Shown: positions 25,511 through 37,119 of the stretch, in pieces | How the letters are laid out: each line of letters begins with the position of its first letter | How positions within the stretch are numbered: position 1 is the stretch's first letter | From: Pseudisothecium myosuroides | Taxonomy: Eukaryota; Streptophyta; Bryopsida; Hypnales; Lembophyllaceae | DNA length: 64,000 nt | Direction of reading: 5' to 3' | Assembly (NCBI GenBank): GCA_951799445.1 | Contig: OX637293.1 | Span: 18,600,001 to 18,664,000 of the forward strand | The notes under the pieces: generated by a model | What the model was told of the DNA's origin: nothing | The model's database searches: none | The model's input: the letters and a program-made list of their open reading frames with translations, nothing else | Program-made: the position numbers and the translations under genes

Positions 25511-26200
25511 GAGCATCTCCACCCATTCATAGGGAAGCTCCCCGGCCCGGGCTTAGGCATAGCCGGACAAGAAAAAGTGGTCCACCGCGGACCCAGCCAA
25601 GGACAAAAGAAGACCGATCACTCCAAAATGAGCTCTCCAAACGCTAGCTCCTCATCTTCACCAAGCTTTGACTCGGGCTTGATCTTGTCGGGTTTGCTCC
25701 ATTCTTCCAATGCATTTGGTTGACTTCATTTGGTTTGTGGGCCATTTCTTAACTTTTTTTGATCAATTAGCATTTTGGTTGGCTCTTGATTATAACAAGT
25801 CATTAATGCATGAGGTTGTCTTATTTTGACGTAATCGCTTCCCCGTGAATGAATGGAGGACAGAAACAACCCGGGAACTACGAGCACATGCCAACCCATT
25901 TTCCCAGCCTTGTTTCCAAGGAATGGGTGGCGATGTTCTTACAAACTTTCATACGGGGTTGGAAACAATACCTAGCTCAACCTGTTCTATCTGCTAGTTT
26001 AGGGCCTCCTTACATGTATCGATGGGTGGAAGGAGTCAACAGGGTCGAAATATAGAAAGCACTTTTATACTCCTTCTACAGTGTGGAATAGATCGGGATC
26101 GGTAGAACTCTCTCTCCGACTTCCACGCTTGCCGATCATCGATGACACTATTCTTGTCTTTTAGTTGCTTTCTTTGCCCACCAAGCTCACATGTAAGCTG
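25511..26200. other. One-ended Harbinger-like terminus and non-coding DNA
   Basis: GAGCATCTCCACCC at 25511, preceded by TTA, looks like the left end of another Harbinger-type MITE. I find no matching right end before 26200, so it is probably truncated. The rest has no supported gene. Confidence 0.4.
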
Positions 26201-26207
26201 GCCCTTA

Positions 26208-26603
26208 GAGCATCCCCACAGCTAGACTCAGTAAAGCGCTCATTTTGATTTGCATTTGCTTGAGCCCAGTCCATGTGTCCGGCGTGTGCCCCATGGCTAC
26301 ACAGCCACACGGCTTGGCACAAGTCCCATAGTTCTAAATTTGCATCACCATAGCGCCACCTTCCATCTCTCAATCAATGCGGGGAAGACGAAAGCTTCCA
26401 ACATTCCATAAGTACCTCGAAAATTGCAAAAGGAGCCCAAATTGAGCCACGGGCAAGCTTCACCATTTGGCCGAGTCTTCATCAAATTTGACCGTGCCCG
26501 GCCATTTTTGAGCCACTTTTTGAGTCGCCGTGGGGCAATTAAAATGGCCGGCCCTGCCACCTCCCGGATTTGCGTCAAATTATGAGCTGCTGTGAGGATG
26601 CTC
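26208..26603. mobile_element. 396-bp Harbinger-type MITE
   Basis: The left end GAGCATCCCCACAGC pairs with the right end GCTGTGAGGATGCTC, a close inverted repeat. TTA flanks both sides (26205-26207 and 26604-26606), the 3-bp target expected for PIF/Harbinger. A frame spans most of the element on the minus strand but has no recognisable features. Confidence 0.85.
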
Positions 26604-27143
26604 TTAGCATACATGCTTCTTACATTTCAATGCTGTCTTGGCTCCCGGAGGTTTGATGACATCATATCTCTCTCAACAAGGTACTTTTGCAATCGTGGCC
26701 AATGATGTGAAACATTTTGGAGGTTTGGCGGGCCCTATGGATGGTTTCTGTCAGTTGTGGGTGCTGCCTGGATTTACTGGCATTGGTTGCCCAACCCTAC
26801 AACTGACCAATGCCGATTGTTTCCCCATGATCCACACTTTGATGATTCAGAAAAATCCAGACAATTGGGTCTACAAACACTTGAGCCATCGTCTGTGTTG
26901 TAAATTTAATCTTTCAGAAAGTAGGAAAATTGACAAAAAGGTAGAGCTGCCCATAACCGACCCGAAATAAGCAATTTTGGACATGATCTGGAGTAGTGCA
27001 AGGCAAAGCAAATATTTCTGCAGGTGCATTGATAGAAATGATGGGGATTGCAAAAAAATTAGTAGTTTTATCTCTTCAAATGAAATTACTATAAATTTTG
27101 AAAGCCAGAAGTTGGTTTAGACCCATGTCCAATGTCTAGACTA

Positions 27144-27446
27144 AGGTAGGTGGCTCTAAAGGCAACCTGGCTCTAAAAGCGACCTCTAACACAAAGGTAC
27201 ATTTTACTTTCTTCAATGTAATAACAGTGTACATTTCAGGAGAAGGTTGCTTTTAGAAACCACTGCACTTCAATTTCAAAATTGTGTAACTAATTCCACA
27301 AAGGTCCAAAAAACATGAAATGACTTGGGTTAGATGCCAATTCCATTTTTTTTCCTACCAAAATTTATTGAAAATTGTTTCAAGGAGTTTAGCTTCCCCC
27401 AAAATGCAATCAGCTCTTAAATTGTTGCTTTTAGAGCCACCTACCT
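27144..27446. mobile_element. 303-bp MITE with AGGTAGGTGGCTCTAAA ends, TA target
   Basis: The left end AGGTAGGTGGCTCTAAA pairs with the right end TTTTAGAGCCACCTACCT; TA lies on both sides (27142-27143 and 27447-27448). A diverged relative of 299 bp is at 55789-56087. TA flanks suggest a Tc1/mariner-like MITE, family not identified. Confidence 0.75.
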
Positions 27447-27474
27447 TATTCCAAAAAGCTCAGTTAAGAGACTA

Positions 27475-27691
27475 CACTAATAATGGTATTTAGTGTTACC
27501 CACACTACTTGCTTTCAAAATGCCATAAATTTTTACTCTTCATGAATATTTTTACCAACGACATTCATTGACAACCGCAACTTTGGAACATATCAATACC
27601 TATGCTCTTGGTAAAAATATTCATCAAGAGTAAAAAGTTATAACATTTTGAAATCAATTAGTGTAGGTAACACTAAATACCATTATTAGTG
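27475..27691. mobile_element. 217-bp inverted-repeat element with CACTAATAATGG ends
   Basis: Left CACTAATAATGGTATTTAGT pairs with right CTAAATACCATTATTAGTG, long and nearly perfect. A second inner repeat (taaaaattt / gtaaaaat..ttcat) makes much of the element self-complementary. A 312-bp relative lies at 52696-53007. The outermost shared bases on both sides are TA, so a TA target is likely. The CACTA terminus raises a distant CACTA link, but no 3-bp duplication is evident. Confidence 0.65.
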
Positions 27692-30600
27692 TACTTCTTG
27701 TTCACTTTGGCACGCCAAACCAAGCACATGTGTCACGGCAAGAATGGAGGAATTGATGGTCGGAATCCATAAAGTGATAGATGGAAATTAGTCATAATTT
27801 CTTGTGAATTTAAGACACCCTATTGAATGATGATGGGACAGTGACTGGTAATGGCCGGCTCTACCTTACTGCACAACATTCAATTCCTCTTTGGATAAGG
27901 TTTCAAACAATTGATCATTTAGTGCTCATGTATCAGTACAGGATATAAGTTACTTGCGAATGTTAGTGTTTTGAGGTCAAATTTATGGGTAGATGAGAGG
28001 CAGGACATTAAATGCGTCTAACAAAGTGGAACCAACAGGGTGAATTTTGTATTTTCTAGGATAAAAGTAAAAAAAGACCCCTATTTTGTCCCATGGTTTG
28101 GGTACTTTTTAGAAACCCCATCCCTAACTAATTTGGGGCCTCTAATTGCAAATATGAATTCGAAATTTGCAAATTTTATTATGTATAGAAAATAAAAAAA
28201 TTCTGCATTTTCCCATTTTCCTCGGGTAAATCTAGCTTGGTAGTCCCACTTCATGAGACGGGTTTAACGTCCCCCAGATGAGAGTACCATGCGCATTATG
28301 GATAAATATCTGTGAATGATCCATACTTTGATGATTCGAAAAAAGCTTGACAATTGGGTCTACAAACGCTTGTCCCATTGTCTATATTGTAAAATTAATC
28401 TTTCAAAAAGTGCACTAAATAGTGAAATTGGGTTGCCTTAACAATTAGGTTGCTTTACCCCAAAGAAGTTACCTCATGACTAATGCTTGTCCAGATGGAG
28501 GCACAAGCCAATCTCTAATCCCGAGCTACAAATCGGTGCACCAACCTATGCCATACATATAGTTCTTACTTTATTGCATCCTTCTAAGATAACTAAACTT
28601 ATTGATATAGTGTTGAATTTTGAGAAATTAGTGTGGGGCAAACTAATTTCACTATTTAATGTAGGAAAGTTGATATATTGCACAACATTCAATTCCTCTT
28701 TGGATAAGGTTTTGAACATTTGATCATTTAATGCTCATTTATCAGTATAGGATTAAAGATAATTGCGATTGTTAGTGTTCGTTGGTCAGGTTTATGTGCA
28801 GATGAGGGTAATATGCACATTTAGGGATAAAGATTTGTGAATGTAGGGACATTTTTTATTTATTTTTTAACAAATGGACAGAGTCATTGCATTAAAAAAA
28901 CAAGTAACCGGGAAACAAAGCGGACAAGCCTACCAGGTTGGACAATGAAGAAATAAGAGCAAAAGAAAAGAAAAAACGAAGCCAAAGAGAAGGAAACTAA
29001 GAAAAGAGGCAAGAAGGATGGGCCTTCTTGTTCCAAATAATACTAGCATCATCTCAGCACTATATGCACCACATGTTTACAGTATTGGATATAAAGTTGC
29101 AATTCAGTATCATGAACTGCAAGATGTTTATATTTATAAGGCCTTTCAATTCTTGTGTGAAGGCTGAGTCCCTCAAACCTGAATTAAAGAAATCCAGATA
29201 ATAAATATTCCTTCCATCCCCAAGGAAGGTTTGTGCAAAACATTTGATACCAATTTCATTGCTCATGTTATGAAAAAGCATATATTTAAAAGGGTCAACA
29301 TTTTATACGACCACAATCAATGAAGAACATTGCATGTGTTCATTGCAACCTAAATAAAATTGGCCAAAAAAAAACTCCATACAACTTGAAAAAGACATGA
29401 GGTCCAAATAGGATACTTATTTCACAATGGAGCAAGTACATGCTCAATGTTCAATAAAAGGTCACTGAAATTAGGTTGTGGAATTTGAAAATCTTCCATT
29501 TTGAATGTTGATTTCTTATCACTTTTGCACACAATAGAATCATCCTAAAAGTTATGAAATGTCACCCTCCATTTGGTCCCTAGTTTACTTCTTATTTGCA
29601 TTTGAATTCTTTTGAATTTGTATTTTCTTAGCATAAGACCAAAAGGCATGATTGCATGCAATCTAATTACATTGCATTGTCTTCTTCTAAAAATGAGGTT
29701 TAGGTTCCATCTTTGTAAAAAAAAAACAATAAAATTTTCTTTCTTTCTTCTTGAGGTGGAAATTTGTGTTTAATCTGCAATCATGGGAGTTAAGTGAAAT
29801 TGGCTTAGTAGTAGCTCACCTTGCCTTAATTCACACTTGCTTCAAAAAAGTATCAAAAGTTTTTTCTACTACCTCTTAATTCTTTAACACCTACATTTAA
29901 AAAAAATTGCACATATTTGCTTACATCATTATATGATTGTGTTTTTTACCTCAATTTCATTAAATTTTTATTAGTTGATTTTTAAAAAATATTTTAGCAT
30001 TAATTTGGATGAATTTGGATTAAATGCATTGAAGAAATTGTTTGAAAAAAACATCACTAACTATAAGATGCTCTATATGTTTTTGAATAATACCAATGTT
30101 TCCTTTATAAAACACAAAGGAAACACTAGTATTATTTAGAAATAAAGGAAGTACTTTGTTTCATCATCTATAGCATACACTTTAAAGCAGTTAGTCATTA
30201 ACCTCTTAGCGCTCCAACGTTCAATTTCTAGACAAAAAACAAATTGAAACTCACTTTTCTTTCTTATAACTACTTGAATGAAAGTCATCCTAATTTGAGG
30301 AGATACCTTATGAAGTTGTTGTCCTATCTAATGGTTGAATTTGGTGTCACTAGAGTATGTGATTTTTCTAAAATTACAATGTGGAGGTATGTCAAGTAGT
30401 TGACCAAGTCAAAAGCGCATTGACTCTTGTAAAAAATTGAATTTGCAAAAATGAGGTTGTAGACTTAAAGAACACAAAAATTTCACAAAATCACCATGTC
30501 GAGAAGACCTCATTTCAATTCCATTCCAACAAATATTACTCAAAAAATGATAATATTTTGTTTGTAATCAAATTTAGAAAGCATTTTGAAATTTCCTCTT

Positions 30601-32114
30601 CAAAATTTAAAATAACAATATCAGTGATAACATTCATTTGGTGAATCTAACCATATGGATGAACTGACCTTAAAACTCAAAGTCTACAATTTCATTTTAT
30701 TTGTATTTCACTTCCAAAATATTCTTCCAAATAGCACTCTATAATGATTTTTCTCAAATCATCAATTTTGGATGACACTTTGTACGTTAAAGAGTGAATC
30801 TTGAAACTACAAGCTCATCACCAAGGTATTCTACTAAAAATATTTACTTAGACAAAATCATGATTAATTGCATTCTTTGTCTCTATAATACAATGGAAAC
30901 ATCTAAAAACGTCAAAATAAGCAATTAATCATAGGTAGAGGCACCTTTTCCTAAAAATAATTTTTTTGTAGTGTTAGCAATTGAAAATCATGAATTTAAA
31001 AAAACATAGATTTTATAGACATGGCATGCAATTTCTATGAATTTCCAAAGAAGAAGCTCCCTAGACTACTAAAATTGTCAAATAATTGAACCTAAAATCA
31101 AAATTTGACAAAAACAACAATCAAATAATTGCAAATCAATAAGCAGATAGTTTAATAATGACACTTTTAAGGGGCACTTGAAGGGAAGTCTAGGGACACT
31201 TGAAGGAAAATCTATTGTGTATGAATAGGTATAAAGATGGTTTTGGATGCTTCCACCTTAATTTAAAAGATCATTCATCGGATACTTTTTGTCCTAAGTG
31301 ACTTTTCTAGAGTTACCAATGTTATTATCCAATGCTTGCCTACCACCTATACAATAATGAGTTGCATGATGTCACAACCATGTGCATCATTGACTACATT
31401 AATACATTTTTATGCTAGTCTAGTGCAAGATCTTAGAATTAAATAAGCAAAAAAAATAATTTACAAAGTTTTTTCCTCTTTGCAATAAAAATGGCAGTTT
31501 GGAGTGGATTTTGATGAAAAAAAGGCCATGAGACTTTAGGAATTGTAAAAATAATATTTTTCCTCCATTTATTGATTTACCTTGCAATAATTGTTTTCTT
31601 ATCCATGGCATGCTGTAGTTAATGAAGGAGAGGGTTTAGGATACATCATTTTGAACCACTTTGGATTAGAGCTAAAGGGCAATGCAACCATGTCTTGGTA
31701 TGGGTGACCTTGGGTGAAGTCAACCTTACTAAATGGACGAGTGCTCTATTACTAGTTGTGAATGTCTTGTTAGATGTCATGTCAAGGTAAATAATTGTAT
31801 ACTTAAAAGTGTTTAAGATAATTGGGATTGCTTTTAATGCTACTTGCTTTTAATGTCTAAATTCTAAGTTAATTGATATTTCTAGATTTTAGAATTTTAA
31901 ATTTCATAAAGATTATACAAAAGTAGCAAAAACAAAAAACAAGGACTTTACTTGAAATAAAGCCAAATGGCATTTACAAAATTTATGAAGGAGATTGCTC
32001 TAAGGTGGATACATCCAAAATCACACCTTGCCTAAAAACACCATCATCACTCTACGTACATCTCCAAAATCAGTATGTACGTCTGTTGAAGATACAATGT
32101 TAGAACATCTATGA

Positions 32115-32275
32115 AAAAGCCCTTTGAACCTTCATAACTTTTGCATATGGTATCCAAATGGCGCGTTCTTTGGTACATTAGAACCTCCTTTCACTTGCCA
32201 ACAAGATAGTATGAAAACTTTATCAGTCTAGTAATAGTATCTAGGCACAATGGCGATTTGGGGAGATCCACCTTA
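32115..32275 (+). repeat. Dispersed repeat shared with 23085-23285
   Basis: Shares phrases 'ggtatccaaatg', 'ttctttggt' and 'tttcacttgccaacaag' with the earlier segment in the same orientation. Non-coding; the parent element is unknown. Confidence 0.7.
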
Positions 32276-32846
32276 CTTGAATATTGAATTCACAACCTAT
32301 TTGACAACTAAATTGTGATTTGGTGTTGATAGCCTTTTGGCAGTTAGAACGGCTTTATAAAAATATTGAAACTAAGCAAAAGGACTTGGTTGCTGTACAT
32401 CATCTGATATACAAAAGCTACAACAAGAGGTCATTTTTCACATAAAATTCTTTAATCAAAATGTGCAATCTATGTACTAGGCTCAAAATTGTTATGAAAT
32501 AAAATAATAGAGGATTAGAATGTTTTCAAAACATACAATATTTATTCCATGGATTTATTTAATATCCTTCATGTTAATGAAATGCACTTGTAAAAGGAGT
32601 TATATGATTGATTTATTGACAATTGATATCATTTCACAAATTTTTGTACTAGATTACTCAGGATGGATTAGATAAAGCAAAAAGAATTTAATCTAATTGC
32701 CAATAGTAGTTTTAATGCAACTTGCAAATTGTATGTTTTGAATTAATGAAATTGTTAACAAAGATGACCATTTGGCACAGGTCAAATTTTTGCAAAGTGA
32801 AATGAAGTCTAACAATGAGAAAATAAAGACAATTCAAAGGACAAAT

Positions 32847-33978
32847 GAATGATTGCAAGAAACACTGCTTGTTTATGGCTCGGAAACACAGTTTTTAGTC
32901 ATAGGACTAGCATTAAGATAGAACTACCCATTACCACCCTGATTCGCAATCTAACTATATTGGGGCCAACTCTAGGAAAGACACATATTTTTGAGAGGTG
33001 TGCTTTTGTTTCAGGAGTCAAACCCAAGTGGAATTGTAATTTTTTGATAAAAATTGTAATTTCTGTGAATTTCTGAAGTGAAATTGCACAACCGCCACTA
33101 GATTGGATTCATAAACGTCCTCTTACAACTCAATACCGCTTTCCAATGTATCTAATAGCACTTGAAGATCCACCAATCATTAATTGACACGTTGTCTTTT
33201 AATAGCATTAATAATAAACTGTTGTCAGAATCTGAAGCGGATTTGCATGTTTTTCTGACAGAATTGGGACAAAGCAGCAGACCACGGATTTGAATCACTG
33301 GTGGAATTGGGTAGTTTTACCTTACTATGCAGTACAATCAATAATAGTAGTACTATGTGTCAACAATACCCCTATAGATTTAAACCATTGATTTAGTACT
33401 ATGCAGTACTATAGATTGCTACAAGGTACTACAGAAGCCACTGTCTAATAAGAAAAAAAAGGTCTATGAGATTTTTCATTTTTCATTCAAAAAAAATTCA
33501 AAAAATTCCATGAAAAAAAACATTTTGCTTGAAGAGATTGCGCTTGCATTGCACCAAAGAATTCCTAAAGGAAGTTTCTTCCCTCTTCGTAGCCTTCGCG
33601 CAAAGGAAGGTCACTTTGACTCCATATGTGCAATTGGCATGTTGCTATTTTCATAAAAAGGCTCATTGTCAATCCTTGTAATGTTAGTAGACCTCCAACA
33701 ACTCTAATTTGTAGCTTCAAATTTTCATTTTTGGGTCAAAAAATAGGACAAAATCCCCCCTAAATGGCTAAAGTAGACACCCAATTGGAGCCACGTTAAA
33801 TATAGTAAATCAATTCTTAAATTTTTTAAAAATTACGCAATCGGTCTGCAACTACCACATTTACGTTCATTCCAAATTTCACGCAAAAAAGACAAACAAT
33901 GCAAAAATTATGAGCAAAAAAACACTCATTTGAGGGTAAGGGGACAAGAAATAGGACAAGTGTTCCTTGCAATCACCC
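32847..33978. mobile_element. 1132-bp non-autonomous element with GGGTGATTGC ends
   Basis: The right end is the reverse complement of GGGTGATTGCAAGGAACAC. The left end reads gaaTGATTGCAAGAAACAC, so its first bases have decayed. AAAT flanks both sides (32843-32846 and 33979-33982), again a 4-bp duplication. Third member of the family at 16721 and 20216. Frames inside are short and without known features. Confidence 0.75.
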
Positions 33979-33982
33979 AAAT

Positions 33983-35389
33983 GAGATTCAATGCCACCAA
34001 TTGCAAACAACAATTTTCAAGTTCAAAATGAAAGAAAAGCAAAAGGTTAAAAATTGAATTGTTTTTAGAAATCAATTACTTTCCAAATTTTATATATCAT
34101 TCAATTTTGATTTTGATAAAAATAACTTTCAAAATTTAAAACTCCTTAAAATCCAAAAATTGATTGTATACATTTGTTGAATGTAATTTATTCCTTTAGC
34201 CCTCCAACTATTATGTTTTGCTTTGTATAATTGGACTACATTCCAAAACAAACTATGCATTTTGTTCATGTGTGCAATTGTGGAGAAATTTAAGGTGAAA
34301 TTTAGCATTTCTTCTCCCTTCATTCTTTTAACACTTGCAGAGCGCTACCTAATTTGACTAGTTGCTATATTTTTCATGCAAAATGTGTATGAGAAGATTT
34401 TTAAAGATTCTCATACTACTACACTTAAGACAAATTTTAAAATTCACCTTTTCTATAATAATTTATTCTTGTGTGGATGTATTGCTTTTCAATTATACGT
34501 TGAAAGCATTTCTTACAAATCAATCAAGTTTTATTTTACACACAAATTACAATAATTATAAAAGATTAAAGCACTCACATAAGATAATTTCCTCAATATA
34601 CAAAGAACTCTTTGCAACTAAATAAATCAACATCAATCAACATCAATCAATTGTAATAAAAAATTTCAATCCTACCAAATCACTTTACACATCAAAAGCA
34701 TTTCCTATTGTAGTAGTGTAGCAAATTCAACTTTTTGTTTTTCAAAATGAATTTTCACATCACTTTAATTTGCATAATTTTTGGCCAATGAAGATAACTC
34801 ATGTGGCATTAATTTCTTCAACATAATCTTTCTAGGAAAGTTTCTAACGCTTTGGCCATTGCAGTTCATAAGTCATGAATTTTTCCTCAAGATAACTAAG
34901 TTTTCACTAGCCAAATTTATGTCCAAAATTTGGTATATCAAAATCTCCTTTCTATTAGTGTTTAGTGTCTAATATTTATTTATTTTGATTTCATGTATGC
35001 TATTTTAGAATTTTCATCTAGATACAATATTGTACTTGGCTATTGGGGTCAACCATAAATAATTCTAAAAATGGATGTGAAATTTTTTGAACATTAGTTT
35101 TCAAATTGTTTTATATGGATAAAAGAAATATCGTGGAGTATTGGTAAATTATTTTTAGTTTTTGCCTTTTGGGCAAATTATTAAATTGGTTGGCAAAGAA
35201 TGCCAATCCTCATAGCCAATATGATCTTCAAAAAATTACTTATTTTATTTTGATACTTGTACCCAAGTTGCATGGTCATAAAATATGGATTTGAATCCTA
35301 TTTGAATTTCAAACTTGACATCATGAAATCTTTCTCCAAAGAAATCACTTATGGCGCTAAGACTGTGGCTCGGTCTTTTGTAGTATAGT
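33983..35389. other. AT-rich non-coding DNA
   Basis: No frame beyond 90 codons and none with recognisable features. I see no terminal repeats that would define an element. Confidence 0.45.
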
Positions 35390-35391
35390 TA

Positions 35392-35801
35392 AGGTAGGAG
35401 GCTCAGAAATGGAGCATCTAAGGGCTGGTCCGCCTTTTTCATGTATTTCCTTGGACAAGAATATTTTTAGCTCATTTTTCAGACATAGAGGAATTGATGA
35501 GGAATCTAACCCAAGTGGTTTCGTATTTTTCCGAGCATTTTTGAATTACTTATGAATTTTCAAACTAGTTGGGCAGTAGGTCCCTACTTGTGACCCTAGG
35601 TCTTTCATAAACGGTTAACTTGCAATTCTAAATAAAAATGGGGATAGCAAAGAGAATGATTGGCTCTTGCAATTAATAATGCTTTTTTCCTTGATTCATT
35701 CAATGACTATGTCTATCAATTTCAGAACCAACTCATGTCCATTTCACAGCCATTTATAGGGTCCATTCTTAATGCCCGCTCTGTTTTACAGCCTCTTACC
35801 T
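35392..35801. mobile_element. 410-bp MITE with AGGTAGGAGGCT ends, TA target
   Basis: The left end AGGTAGGAGGCTCAG pairs imperfectly with the right end CAGCCTCTTACCT; TA flanks both sides. A 411-bp copy lies in the opposite orientation at 54610-55020, alike along its whole length. Termini resemble the 303-bp family at 27144. Probably a Tc1/mariner-like MITE. Confidence 0.75.
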
Positions 35802-35803
35802 TA

Positions 35804-36550
35804 AGAGCAGATCCTACTTGCCCACTTGTGCAGACGCACTGATTGGACTAGTAATTGTAATCTCATTCAATACAATCAGTTTGCACTTCAAACCGCTTCC
35901 AGTAGTCATTGCTAAACTTCATCATGATTGTTCATGATGTTCTGCTGGGGTGATGAATCCGTAAAAATAGAGCATATCGTAAATTAATATGCAGAGAAAA
36001 ATCTTAGAACAAACCCTTAGCCGTGCACAATCACCACTTCTTGTATTAACAAGCTTCTCAACAGGAACCGTAGCATGCATTCTGTTGAGAATCAACTATA
36101 GTTTCTATTGGCCCTAAAAACACAAACACTAGCAACTGAAAGTGAAATCCCAGACACATGATATAACAAATTGCAATTGCTGCTCCACCATTTGCAGAGT
36201 TGTTACAAATTTCAGCTCTCGAATGCGATTCTTCTGTATTCCAAGCACCAACCTTATCATAGAATTTTGGAAGAGACAGTCTTCTGTCCCAAAAGTACGA
36301 ACACAATTCCAGTCGCCTTCTTCTGCGGGTTAGCTTCGCCACGCCTACCAGCTGTCACAGCTCGTGCAATTTTAACACCCTAGAGTATTGTGCATCTTGA
36401 ACTTGAGCGTATGGTGCCAGGTCTTGTAGAAATACGGTTAGCATTCTGAGGCATAGATCTAGAAGGAATCACTAGAGAGCCATTGGCGCTAGTAGAGCAT
36501 GCCCACCCCCACTCACCACATGTGGCCATGGGAGGGTTGGCAGAGGTCAG
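35804..36550. other. Interval with a possible short minus-strand gene fragment
   Basis: A minus-strand frame from 36342 to 36058 begins with MAKLTRRRRR and has a hydrophobic run near its end. I do not recognise it and cannot show that it is expressed. A Harbinger-like terminus (GAGCATGCCCACC at about 36497) suggests a further degraded MITE. Confidence 0.3.
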
Positions 36551-36556
36551 GAGTAA

Positions 36557-36941
36557 GAGCATCGCCAAGGCTACTCGCCAAAGGCACTGACACCGGGCAA
36601 TGGGTGGGCCGTGGCTTAGAAATTGCCCCACAGCACGCTCGCCAAGGGCAAAAATATGTCCGGCCACTTGCAAAAATGAAGAAGGCACGGGCAAATGGAG
36701 ACTCTTGAATGCGGCTCACCAAGCTATAAAATAATCTTTTGAATCCCACCTTTTGAAAGCTTCTCTTCAAAAGTCAAAGAGATTCTTCTTGAAACAATAA
36801 AATAATAAGTATGGTCCACCTTTTGGCCACTTTGCGAGTGTTGCCGTAGGGCCGTGACTCTTCAATCGAAATGACAGCACGCCAACCACTGAAAATTCCT
36901 CGTTTGGCGCCCTCATTCCGCGGCTTAGCTGTGGGATGCTC
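36557..36941. mobile_element. 385-bp Harbinger-type MITE
   Basis: The left end GAGCATCGCCAAGG and the right end GGGATGCTC are flanked by TAA on both sides (36554-36556 and 36942-36944). Just to the right, GGGCATCCCCCACACCCACTC resembles the left end of the same family, so a second degraded member probably abuts it. Its inner sequence (cactcgcc, aaaaatatg, cttgcaaaa) resembles the MITE at 24957. Confidence 0.75.
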
Positions 36942-37119
36942 TAAGGGCATCCCCCACACCCACTCGCCAATATATTTTGGTGATTCCGGGCGCGCCACAT
37001 TTTCGCCTAACATTCCGTGAACGGGAAACTTTTCTAAGAGCCCGAAGTTGACTGTGCTTGCGCATTGTCTCCTGCTTGGGGTTTGCAGGGAATTCGAAGA
37101 AGAGGCACTTGAGGAGCCT

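Larger units (their letters stand above)
26690..31850 (+). repeat. Long dispersed repeat, copy A (about 5 kb)
   Basis: Matches 55205-60480 in the same order and orientation over its whole length, interrupted by different insertions in the two copies. Anchors include 'gatgtgaaacattttggagg', 'aaggcctttcaattcttgtg', 'tgttgtcctatctaatggtt' and 'ggaaaatctattgtg'. No reading frame of useful length is conserved, so it is either the non-coding remnant of a large transposon or a segmental duplication. Partial internal copies of its left part recur near 27870-27920 and 28310-28760. Confidence 0.75.

Noticed and set aside
26638..26970. A 110-codon plus-strand frame at the start of the long repeat
   Set aside because: The equivalent region in the second copy (55205-55560) does not keep the frame, and no family is recognisable.
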